A stretch of 64,000 nucleotides of DNA from Chitinophaga pinensis (GTDB lineage Bacteria; Bacteroidota; Bacteroidia; Chitinophagales; Chitinophagaceae). This document shows, piece after piece, positions 1-7,417 of this stretch. Every line of letters begins with the position of its first letter. The stretch's first letter is position 1. The translations under genes were made by a program, and so were the position numbers. The stretch lies in NCBI GenBank assembly GCA_902167325.1, contig LR632930.1, positions 3,968,001-4,032,000 of the forward strand, in the 5' to 3' direction. The notes under the pieces are model-generated. The model did no database searches. It had not been told where the DNA came from and saw nothing but the letters and a program-made list of their open reading frames with translations.

Positions 1-275
1 AACAGCAGTCCGTCCATCACAAACCCGGTACTCATTTCCGACCCTGACATACGTTCCAGCAGGGGAAGTATCAGGGTGATCGTGATATAAATGTAGAACC
101 CCAGTTTGTAATACATGATACACAACAGGCTGGTTGCCATCCCCAGGATTGCTATCACTACTACCACTGAAATCTTGTAGTCTGTAGCAGCAATGTAAGC
201 GATTGCCGGGATCAGGAGGAGCCAGAGCAGGACGATCAGCCAGTTGCGTTTTTTATTTTTATCGATTGCGAACAT
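1..275 (-). CDS. O-antigen ligase/polymerase-like membrane protein (N-terminal part)
   Basis: Reading leftward from an ATG at 275, an open frame runs off the window edge (about 91 residues visible). It starts MFAIDKNKKRNW, followed by hydrophobic segments rich in L, I and V that suggest at least two membrane spans. A basic, short cytoplasmic N-terminus before the spans is the usual start of Wzy/WaaL-type polymerases. The start lies 4 nt after the stop of the 37-aa microprotein and the gene continues the leftward acyltransferase/Wzz operon, so a role in polymerising or ligating surface polysaccharide is an inference from context. Most of the protein, including any catalytic loop, is outside the window. 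Confidence 0.6.
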   Translation of the reverse strand, partial: MFAIDKNKKRNWLIVLLWLLLIPAIAYIAATDYKISVVVVIAILGMATSLLCIMYYKLGFYIYITITLILPLLERMSGSEMSTGFVMDGLL

Positions 276-279
276 TGGA

Positions 280-393
280 TTATCCAAAAACTGTTTTAAA
301 TGCCAGGAAGAGTAAAACCGCGCCTACGAACAACATCAGCAGCGCCTGGTGTAGCGATTCACTGATTATCTTCTTTTCTGCTTTCTTCTTCAT
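280..393 (-). CDS. 37-aa single-span membrane microprotein in the polysaccharide operon
   Basis: This short frame starts at an ATG at 393 that overlaps the TGA of the upstream acyltransferase by four bases (ATGA) and stops with TAA at 280-282, just 4 nt before the next start at 275. The product begins MKKKAEKKIISES, a strongly basic head, followed by about 19 hydrophobic residues (LLMLFVGAVLLFLAF), so it should be a single-span inner-membrane peptide with its N-terminus inside. The tight fit between two genes of one operon, with a stop/start overlap that allows translational coupling, argues that it is a real gene rather than chance. I do not recognise a family. It may assist the neighbouring polymerase or acyltransferase, which is inference only. 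Confidence 0.6.
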   Translation of the reverse strand: MKKKAEKKIISESLHQALLMLFVGAVLLFLAFKTVFG

Positions 394-1490
394 AAGGCCA
401 GCATATTATTGAAAGTCATTTTTTTTTCGCCTTCCTTCCGGGGTATTTCCCGGATCGGACCTTTGAATATAAACTGCATGCCCATGCGTTTCATCAGGCG
501 GTAGGCTACGAGCGACAGATAAATCCCACCCACAACAAGGAGGAAAGTGGTCAGCGGTACATTCGCAGAAATACCGGTATTGATGAGCAGCATCCTGAGG
601 AGGAACACAATACCCACATGCAGCAGGTAGATATACAGGGAATAATGGCCAATCGTCTTTAAAAAACCGAGCTTATTGTACTTACTGAGCAGCATGGAAG
701 CCATGATCACCACAATCCCGCCAACAACTGCCAGAGCGGAGAACAGGTAAATATTCATATCCTGATGCTGCATGCAGTAATACTGAACGGCCAGAAATAC
801 GGGTAACAGTATCAGCAGGCGGGGCAGGGAAGTCAGGTAGCGTTGCACGTTTTCCTGGAAAAAGAACCGGGCCGCCTGGTGGCCGCAAGCAAAGTAGATA
901 TAGTATTGCATTACATCAGACAGTGTACTGAACTCACCTGCCAATGGCTTCATGCCCAACAATGCGGCACCAATTATCAGTTGCATCCAGGGGCGGAGTT
1001 TCAGTAAATGGTCCGCAAACAGATAGAGAGCGGATACATTAAACAACGCCAGCAGATACCACAGTTGCAGCATACTTCGGGGGTGAATCAGGATATCTAT
1101 ATAATTGCCAATCCCCCTTTTGGAGTTGGTATATTCGGAAAAAAGGAGCTGCATGGTTAATTGAATGACGGCCCATAGCAGGTAGGGGTACAGTAACGTG
1201 TTAACTTTGGATATCAGAAAGTTATCTGCTCCCTTGCGGTTTACGCTGGAAGCGAAGAACAGGCCTGATAAAAAGAAAAACAATGGCATGCGGAACCCAT
1301 ACAACATCTCATTAGCATCCATCAACGCCGGGGTTATTTCAATACCCCGGTATAACAAGCCATAAATCACATGACGGTACACAACAAATATGATGGCAAT
1401 ACCCTTGGCATAATCCACCCAGGGATACCTGCCCGCCCCCGGTGCAGAGAGCGAAAAGATTGAGTGAGATGTTTCATGTGTCGTTTGCAT
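390..1490 (-). CDS. Acyltransferase 3 family membrane protein
   Basis: A 366-aa polytopic membrane protein of the acyltransferase-3 family (PF01757), which moves acetyl or similar acyl groups onto sugars of surface glycans. The N-terminal signature is visible as WVDYAKGIAIIFVVYRH, with the conserved Asp and His, and a later FFFLSGLFF segment matches the second conserved block. About ten hydrophobic spans follow. I start it at the ATG at 1490 rather than the in-frame ATG at 1532, because the latter lies inside the end of the Wzz-like gene, whereas 1490 sits 19 nt after that gene's stop in an A/T-rich stretch typical for Bacteroidota starts. Its stop overlaps the microprotein start (ATGA). Probable role: O-acylation of the polymer made by this locus. 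Confidence 0.85.
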   Translation of the reverse strand: MQTTHETSHSIFSLSAPGAGRYPWVDYAKGIAIIFVVYRHVIYGLLYRGIEITPALMDANEMLYGFRMPLFFFLSGLFFASSVNRKGADNFLISKVNTLLYPYLLWAVIQLTMQLLFSEYTNSKRGIGNYIDILIHPRSMLQLWYLLALFNVSALYLFADHLLKLRPWMQLIIGAALLGMKPLAGEFSTLSDVMQYYIYFACGHQAARFFFQENVQRYLTSLPRLLILLPVFLAVQYYCMQHQDMNIYLFSALAVVGGIVVIMASMLLSKYNKLGFLKTIGHYSLYIYLLHVGIVFLLRMLLINTGISANVPLTTFLLVVGGIYLSLVAYRLMKRMGMQFIFKGPIREIPRKEGEKKMTFNNMLAL

Positions 1491-1509
1491 ATTAAATTGG
1501 GGGGTTAAA

Positions 1510-3717
1510 TCATAATTCCAGGTAATCGTCACTAATATTATTCAACACTGCACCCAGGAATTTATCGTTCAGCGAATGGAGGAATTCAATGGAATCTTTA
1601 TCGATTTGTTTCAAAGTCGCATTTGAGTTGAAAACGGCTACAACGGACTCTGCATACTTCTCCAGCTCTTTACTGTCGGTATAGTCGTTCAGCGGAGCAC
1701 CTTCCATGAGAATGAAATCATAGTGCTCTTTCAGTTCATGCAGGTAGTTAAGGAGGTGATTGGCTGGCAGGATCTCTGTAGGGGTGTAGTCGCCTCCCTT
1801 ACAGCCGATCACACCAATATTCTCAATCGCATAGGTCGTAATCAGCGCTTCCACTTTATCATAAGAGTATTCTTCGCGCGACATGGAGAACGTTTCCAGT
1901 GTTGGCTTCGCGCTCAGGGCAACGGTAAGGTCGTTATTACAGAAGTTGGTGTCGATAACCAGTACTTTTTTATTACTGAGGCTAAGACTGTAAGCCACCG
2001 CTTGTACCAGTGTTGTTTTACCCTGCTGGGATTCAGTACTGGTAAAGAGGAAAATGGATTTCCCGCTTTTCTCCATTTCGAACCTTAGCTTTCGCAAAAG
2101 CTCCCGGAAACTGTTCTGCCGTTTACGAATGTCTTTGGAATCTTCATTCGCCTGCAATACTTCGAGAATGCTGTACTTGTGAAGGTCGGCATGGTTAACC
2201 GTCGCGATCAGCTTGAGGTCCACACTTTTCAGGAAGTTGGAGGGCGATTTAATGCTGGTATCGAACAGTTCTTTAAATATGATGCCAAGAGAGGTGAGGA
2301 AGAACACGGCCATACCTGTCATCCCCATGATAATCGCACGTTTGGAGGACTCCGGTTTGAAGGCCGGCTGTCCTTTCAATGTCTGGCGGAAGTTATCAGT
2401 GGGAACGGTACGGTTGTCTATAGCAGAGTTCATTTTCTCTTTCAGTCGGTTATATTCATCCTGCGCCAGCTGTACTTCCTGCTGGAGGGTGCCAACCGTT
2501 GCTTCCTTATTGGCATAAGAGCCGAGGGAGCCTTTCAGCGAACGGATCTTTTGCTCCAATACGATGATGTTTTTCCCGGATGCGTTGATGTCGGCCTCCA
2601 TGGTTTGCTTTCGCTGGATCAGTTCTTCTTTAGTAATAATTGAAGAAGGGGCGCCGGTGCTGCTGGTGGTGGGCAGTGCAGATTCTGCCTGCTGGAGTTG
2701 TTTGCGCAGTAGTTTGATCTTTTCATCCAGCTCATCACCTGTAGTGCCAGAGCGGAGTTTCTCATCATTCAGCCGGTTGATCTCTTTTCTCAGCGACACT
2801 ACGCTTGCATTGGCATTGGCGGAACCATAAGTTACCTTGCCGGAGCCTGCGTTGGCGATCTGGGTATTGAGGGTAGACAGGGTGGAGTTCATGATATTGA
2901 GGCTGGCACGTTCATCCAGCAGTGCTTTTTCAAGCTGGCTGATCAGTCCCAGTTCCGATCCGCTGGCTGCTTCGATATTGAGGACGCCTTCAGATGTTTT
3001 ATACATTCGCAGGGCTTCCACCTTGGCGTCCAGTTCAGTTTTCTTCTGGTTAACCAGTTCTGCGAAGGTTTCCACGTTCTCAACGGTACGTTCCGAACGC
3101 AGGCTGCGGTAATAGCGGATAAATTCATTGTACAGGGTGTTTACCACAAAGGCAGACTGCTCGGGGTTTTCCGAACGGTAGGCGATATCGATATAGTCTG
3201 TACGGGTCACACGGTTTACATTCAGCATTTTGCGGATGCCTTCATAATCAAATTTGCAAAGCTTCATATACTCCTGCACCTTACGTTCTTCAGGGTCGTA
3301 AGAAGAGAGCATTTGCAGGGAATCCATCTTCTGGCGGCAGATGCGAATGGCGGCATCACGGTTGAAGGCCAGATATTCTTTGGATTTGAGGTCCTGCTCC
3401 GTCAATACTACGAAGGGCTTGGGGCTGGTAAGGTCGTGCAACAGCAGCTGGTAGGAAAGGAGGCTGATCACAAGGGGAGAAGTCATGGTTTGCATGGCGT
3501 TCTCGAACTTGACGTCGGCTTCAAATATATTGTTGCCTTCGTCACGGAGGGTGATCTGGTCTTTAATGGTGAATCCGGTAGAGATCTGGGCAGTAGATGA
3601 ATAGAGTCGGGGCCGGCCCATGGTGAAGAAGAAGGCAGCGGCGATCGCGAGGAAAGTTCCACCGATGATCCACCATTTCTTTTTCAGCAACGCCTTTATG
3701 AAATATATTATGTCCAT
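1510..3717 (-). CDS. Wzz/GumC-type polysaccharide co-polymerase with degenerate BY-kinase domain
   Basis: A 735-aa inner-membrane protein that sets chain length and drives export of exopolysaccharide. A basic N-terminus and a first membrane span (residues about 14-32) lead into a Wzz domain, then a long periplasmic coiled-coil region, and a second span near residues 490-512. The C-terminal cytoplasmic part resembles bacterial tyrosine kinases: a Walker-A-like SQQGKTT at about 563-569 and Walker A' VLVIDTN at about 585-591. The Walker B region reads ILMEGAP (about 669-675), lacking the usual Asp, and there is no tyrosine cluster at the C-terminus (ends DDYLEL). Classical autokinase activity is therefore doubtful. 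It heads the leftward operon with the acyltransferase and polymerase-like genes. No wza-type export gene is seen in the window. Confidence 0.87.
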   Translation of the reverse strand: MDIIYFIKALLKKKWWIIGGTFLAIAAAFFFTMGRPRLYSSTAQISTGFTIKDQITLRDEGNNIFEADVKFENAMQTMTSPLVISLLSYQLLLHDLTSPKPFVVLTEQDLKSKEYLAFNRDAAIRICRQKMDSLQMLSSYDPEERKVQEYMKLCKFDYEGIRKMLNVNRVTRTDYIDIAYRSENPEQSAFVVNTLYNEFIRYYRSLRSERTVENVETFAELVNQKKTELDAKVEALRMYKTSEGVLNIEAASGSELGLISQLEKALLDERASLNIMNSTLSTLNTQIANAGSGKVTYGSANANASVVSLRKEINRLNDEKLRSGTTGDELDEKIKLLRKQLQQAESALPTTSSTGAPSSIITKEELIQRKQTMEADINASGKNIIVLEQKIRSLKGSLGSYANKEATVGTLQQEVQLAQDEYNRLKEKMNSAIDNRTVPTDNFRQTLKGQPAFKPESSKRAIIMGMTGMAVFFLTSLGIIFKELFDTSIKSPSNFLKSVDLKLIATVNHADLHKYSILEVLQANEDSKDIRKRQNSFRELLRKLRFEMEKSGKSIFLFTSTESQQGKTTLVQAVAYSLSLSNKKVLVIDTNFCNNDLTVALSAKPTLETFSMSREEYSYDKVEALITTYAIENIGVIGCKGGDYTPTEILPANHLLNYLHELKEHYDFILMEGAPLNDYTDSKELEKYAESVVAVFNSNATLKQIDKDSIEFLHSLNDKFLGAVLNNISDDYLEL

Positions 3718-4137
3718 ATCAATTATTTTTTTTCGTTAACTGTCACTGCTTAAAAAAGCCGGTAAAAACCGGTATTTTAAAACTTGCGAAAGTTTTTTTA
3801 TTCTTGAACCGTACAGCGCATTTAGTTTAGTTTACAGCATTGCACAGCTTTACAGCCTTGTCAAATTCAAAGGAATGGTAAAAATAATTGCCGCACGATG
3901 GGCATCGAGGTTTTGCGAAGGAACTGGTAATTAACAAAATACTTAGGTATCAGGGGAACCAGATATGGGGAGATGTACTTACAAGTCTCTGGCCGGGAAG
4001 CGAAATGCTTCATCGGTATATCCGGTTATTTTTGCAATATTATGATGCAGTTCCTGAATAACATAATTTTTTTAGGGAAATCATGATTTCCCTTGGTAAA
4101 CGCATTAAAACGATGTGTGAAATTCCGGGTTTCCTTG
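3718..4137. other. Intergenic region before the Wzz-operon, no gene seen
   Basis: This 420-bp A/T-rich stretch lies between two leftward genes and should hold the promoter of the Wzz operon. I see a small hairpin CCGGT-AAAA-ACCGG near 3759-3772, a 7-bp hairpin AAAACTT/AAGTTTT near 3779-3796, four ACAGC motifs (3813, 3834, 3844, 3852), and a perfect 20-bp palindrome at 4074-4093. No clear TAnnTTTG box was found on the minus strand and no open frame looks coding. Confidence 0.5.
4074..4093. promoter_or_regulatory. Perfect 20-bp palindrome
   Basis: AGGGAAATCA followed by its exact reverse complement TGATTTCCCT. It sits 45 bp downstream of the stop of the GT-C gene. There is no U-run on the minus-strand side, so a simple intrinsic terminator is not well supported. 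A dimeric regulator site for the Wzz operon, or a transcript-end hairpin, are both possible. Confidence 0.4.
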
Positions 4138-5409
4138 TTAGCTGAAGTTAAAATAGGTTTCGAGAGACAGGACACCTAACACCATCCCTACTGCATAACG
4201 GGCTATTTTTGAATGATTTATTTCATCGGCCGGCCATAAAACCGGTATCAGAAAGGGAACTATCTGCGCTATGTATCTGGAACTGAACAGGTGGGTTACC
4301 GCAAAATTGGAACATAATAATAATCCTGTCACAGCTATGAGGTATATATTAAATGGTGTTGTAACAGACTTCTTCATGCATATCAACAGGCACGTTACAA
4401 AGTATAATGCCAATACGCAAAGGAACGGGGAAATGAGATAGGGATATACTTGCATAATGAACCCCGGCATTATTTTCCCCAGCACTCTGCTCAACGGACT
4501 ATAAGTAAAGTGGAACAGGGTAAGATTAAGGACAAGGCAAAGCAGGTAGCCTGACAGCAGCAGCCACACCGCTGTTCTGTTGAATATGAACCAACGCGGC
4601 GCAATGATCAACGTAATCAGGGCGGCATATCCGAATCCAAGCAAGCCATGCCATACGCTGATACCATGACTGACGAATGCTTGTTGCGGGGGTGTAAAAC
4701 CCTTCCATATCATAAAAACCGGCAGGCAAATGGCTAATGCAGTTATAGAATATATGATCAATGTCACAACACGGATCCATTCACTGCGGTAAAGATACAG
4801 GCAGGCCATTAACATGGATGCAGGTACCAGAACCAGAAAAGGTGCCCGTCCGAGTATGCCAAGCCCTGCAAATATGCCCGCTGCCAGTCCGAGTGAGAGA
4901 GCAGGAACGGGCCGTTCAGCCTTCAGTGCGAACCATAGTATGACGGCCGACATAAAACTGCAGAGCAGGCTGGGTATTTCAGTGAGTGCCATACCCGACA
5001 CCTGCCAGATAACCGGTGCGGCCATTACACAGAGTGCATATGTGAATGCAGTCAGATTGTTTATTTTCCATAGCTGCTTCATCAATACGGCGAGCAGGGC
5101 AATGATGGCGCCAAGGAAGAATACATTGATCAGCCGTACACCCGGGGCCTCGAGATGCGTGAGGGGCCGCAGGGGGCTGTGAACGAACTGATAGAGGGGA
5201 CCGGGCGCCTGGTCTTTCATTTCGAGCAGGAAGCGTTCCGACAGCCCGTATTCATCATACAATACAACGTTGGCAAGGAAATACGGCTCATCGTGCAGGG
5301 GAGGCTGACGGTGTGCAATGGTAAGAATCAGGAGCAAAAGATATCCGCTGAGGCCTGCGGCCAGCAACAACGATTGGGGGCGGAAGAGTCGTTTGAACAT
5401 CAGGTGCAA
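4138..5409 (-). CDS. GT-C (PMT/ArnT-like) membrane glycosyltransferase
   Basis: A 423-aa polytopic membrane protein with about ten hydrophobic spans. After the first span it carries HDEPYF (Asp-Glu at residues 40-41) in the first periplasmic loop, the place and form of the acidic motif of lipid-phosphosugar-dependent GT-C transferases of the GT39/GT83 type (PMT_2). Such enzymes transfer a sugar from a polyprenyl-phosphate donor on the periplasmic face. The start could be the ATG at 5409 or the one at 5400 three codons later (MFKRLFR). It stands alone, 420 bp upstream of the Wzz operon and divergent from the response regulator gene. A role in decorating the locus polysaccharide is inferred from position. 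Confidence 0.7.
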   Translation of the reverse strand: MHLMFKRLFRPQSLLLAAGLSGYLLLLILTIAHRQPPLHDEPYFLANVVLYDEYGLSERFLLEMKDQAPGPLYQFVHSPLRPLTHLEAPGVRLINVFFLGAIIALLAVLMKQLWKINNLTAFTYALCVMAAPVIWQVSGMALTEIPSLLCSFMSAVILWFALKAERPVPALSLGLAAGIFAGLGILGRAPFLVLVPASMLMACLYLYRSEWIRVVTLIIYSITALAICLPVFMIWKGFTPPQQAFVSHGISVWHGLLGFGYAALITLIIAPRWFIFNRTAVWLLLSGYLLCLVLNLTLFHFTYSPLSRVLGKIMPGFIMQVYPYLISPFLCVLALYFVTCLLICMKKSVTTPFNIYLIAVTGLLLCSNFAVTHLFSSRYIAQIVPFLIPVLWPADEINHSKIARYAVGMVLGVLSLETYFNFS

Positions 5410-5830
5410 TGATTATTAATGATTTGGGGCAGGGATAAGTGCCTAAGGCAGGTAAAGGTATAATATATATAGGTTGAAGATAGGGAAAAACCATTAGCTG
5501 GTTAAACATTCAATGTCCATTTTTAAGCTTTCACCCAAAAAAAATTGACTTTCGCCAAATAAAGTAGGAGAGTAGTCAAATCTGTAATAATTTTACTCCC
5601 GTTGAGCTACTTAATCGAATTAAATTAATCAGATCAACATATTAGAAAGTGAAAATTATATTGTAGATTTGACGTGATTAACCATTGTGGCATAACCCGC
5701 CTCCTCACCACATCCCCTGAAAAGCTTCAAGTAATTTTATTGCCAGATCCGATCTAAAACCTTCTGCCGCTATTGATATTGCGCTAAGCGTTGATATAGC
5801 ACTTTGATAAAAACTTAAAAGAAAGAAGGT
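5410..5830. other. Divergent intergenic region with mirrored promoter-like repeats
   Basis: This 421-bp A/T-rich region separates the leftward GT-C gene from the rightward response regulator. An imperfect inverted repeat of about 22 bp is present: 5575-5596 begins GTCAAATCT and 5649-5673 ends AGATTTGAC. The right arm contains TAGATTTG, a match to the Bacteroidetes -7 box in plus orientation. The left arm read on the minus strand gives CAGATTTG, one base off. No gene is seen. Confidence 0.5.
5664..5671 (+). promoter_or_regulatory. Candidate -7 promoter box for the response regulator/polysaccharide operon
   Basis: TAGATTTG fits the Bacteroidetes consensus TAnnTTTG. It lies about 160 bp before the response-regulator start at 5831, so the transcript would carry a long leader. 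No convincing -33 TTTG was found at the usual spacing. Confidence 0.4.
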
Positions 5831-6220
5831 ATGAAAAAGAAAGTAATGATAATTGATGATAGCGCGCCGATCAGAGTGTTGTTGGAAGTGATATTCAAAA
5901 AAGAATACAACGTGGTTTCTGCGCAAGATGGCCTCGCAGCAATGGCCTGGCTTTCCAAGGGGAATTCGGTAGACCTGATCGTAACTGATCTTGCGATGCC
6001 AAACATTAATGGATGGGAACTTGTAGAGTACTTATCCGAGAGCCACCTCTACAAAAACATTCCTATCATGGTACTGAGCGGCAGCATCAACGACCAGTCA
6101 GAATCCGTGACCGGATTGTTCCACAACGTTTACGATGTTATGCAGAAGCCTTTTAATCCTATTGAGTTGCTCGATCGCGTGAAAGCAATACTGGGCAAGC
6201 AGCTCCAGGTAGTTGCCTGA
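5831..6220 (+). CDS. Single-domain response regulator (receiver only)
   Basis: A 129-aa CheY-like receiver domain with no output domain. The acidic pair is at residues 9-10 (IIDDSAP), the phospho-acceptor Asp is D53 in VTDLAMP, the Ser/Thr switch residue is S83 in VLSGS, and the conserved Lys is K106 in MQKPFNP, so all catalytic positions are present. It must signal through protein-protein contact. The next gene, 45 nt downstream, encodes a priming glycosyltransferase with a receiver-like N-domain that has lost these residues, which makes that enzyme a plausible partner. No histidine kinase is adjacent, so the phosphate donor is unknown. AGAAGG stands 1-6 nt before the ATG. Confidence 0.9.
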   Translation: MKKKVMIIDDSAPIRVLLEVIFKKEYNVVSAQDGLAAMAWLSKGNSVDLIVTDLAMPNINGWELVEYLSESHLYKNIPIMVLSGSINDQSESVTGLFHNVYDVMQKPFNPIELLDRVKAILGKQLQVVA

Positions 6221-6265
6221 TTCACCCTGCAATGTTTAATACCCTGAATTATTCAACCGAATAGC

Positions 6266-7417
6266 ATGAACATGAGTACACCCGTTATTGTGACACCCCT
6301 GAACACGGTAAAACAGAGTGCTGCCAAGAATGCAAATGACGCTGGCTCCCAGCTTGAAACCAGGCTGGTGCTGATTGTAGGCGCCGATCGTACTGCACCC
6401 GCTGCAGGTTCGGCATCCGGTAAGTTGCATGAAGTAAAAGATACCGTTGAGGCACAGGCACTGATACTGCAGTTACTGAACCTCCACCGCATTGTTCCCT
6501 CAGCGATCATTGCAAGGAATTCTTCGCTTACTGCGGAAGACTGCATGTCGTGGACCCGCTTCTTTGATCTGCATCCCATCCTGCGCTCGATCCCTTTTTT
6601 CCTGCTGGTGAATGAAGTTACTGCCAATGAACAGGCCTTCGTAAAACAGCATGGCTTCATCGATGAAATATTAACGCCCACCTGCATGCAGCAACACCTT
6701 TTCGCGAAGGTGGATTTTGTGAAGAAACTGAAAAGACTGCAGACTGTACCCGGCATTACGGTGCCCCCGGCTAAAGAGATCCGTAAAAAGAACAGGATAG
6801 ATGCGTTTCTGAAACGCAGCCTCGATATCACCGCTTCATCACTCGGCCTGGTTGTTGCCAGCCCCGTTATGCTGCTGATCGCTGTGCTCATCCGCCTGGA
6901 ATCCAAAGGCCCGATATTCTATTCCTCGCTCCGCGCAGGAAGTAATTACCGTGTCTTTAAATTCTTCAAATTCAGAACCATGGTGCCTGACGCTGATAAA
7001 CAGTTGGATAAGCTGAAACACATGAATCAGTATGATACCAACGGCAATGGCCCTACATTCATAAAAGTGTCGAACGACCCGCGTATTACCAAACTTGGAA
7101 ACTTTCTGCGCAACAGCAGTCTCGATGAGCTGCCTCAACTGCTGAACGTTCTCCGTGGCGATATGTCGCTGGTAGGGAACCGCCCGTTACCACTATACGA
7201 AGCTATTACCCTTACTACTGATGACTGGGCCGAACGCTTCCTCGCGCCAGCCGGCATAACCGGCCTGTGGCAGATCAGCAAGCGCGGGAAAAAGGAAATG
7301 TCTGTCGAAGAGCGTATCAACCTGGATAAAGACTATGCCGCCAAACATTCTTTCACCTACGATATGTGGCTCATCATGAATACGCCGTTTGCGCTTATTC
7401 AAAAAGATAATGTATAA
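6266..7417 (+). CDS. Priming sugar transferase (WbaP/PglC type) with N-terminal pseudo-receiver domain
   Basis: A 383-aa protein. Residues about 180-383 are a bacterial sugar transferase domain (PF02397), which moves a sugar-1-phosphate from a nucleotide sugar onto undecaprenyl phosphate and so starts polysaccharide repeat synthesis. Seen are the membrane re-entrant/span segment at 187-210, KFRTMVPDAD (about 235-244), the catalytic Asp-Glu pair at 287-288 in SLDELPQLLN, and SLVGNRP. Residues about 33-157 look like a receiver fold by hydrophobic pattern (RLVLIVGA; PSAIIARN; IPFFLLVNE; IDEILTP), but the phospho-Asp position is Arg84 or close to it and the Lys position is Thr. It therefore looks like a non-phosphorylatable pseudo-receiver. 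A start at the second ATG (6272) is also possible. The stop overlaps the next start in TAATG. Confidence 0.88.
   Translation: MNMSTPVIVTPLNTVKQSAAKNANDAGSQLETRLVLIVGADRTAPAAGSASGKLHEVKDTVEAQALILQLLNLHRIVPSAIIARNSSLTAEDCMSWTRFFDLHPILRSIPFFLLVNEVTANEQAFVKQHGFIDEILTPTCMQQHLFAKVDFVKKLKRLQTVPGITVPPAKEIRKKNRIDAFLKRSLDITASSLGLVVASPVMLLIAVLIRLESKGPIFYSSLRAGSNYRVFKFFKFRTMVPDADKQLDKLKHMNQYDTNGNGPTFIKVSNDPRITKLGNFLRNSSLDELPQLLNVLRGDMSLVGNRPLPLYEAITLTTDDWAERFLAPAGITGLWQISKRGKKEMSVEERINLDKDYAAKHSFTYDMWLIMNTPFALIQKDNV

Noticed and set aside
203..412. 69-codon plus frame over the microprotein
   Set aside because: Antisense to three operon genes; no initiation context or conserved feature.
3779..3796. AAAACTT/AAGTTTT hairpin as terminator of the GT-C gene
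   Set aside because: It lies more than 340 bp after the stop and is A/T only; too weak to call.
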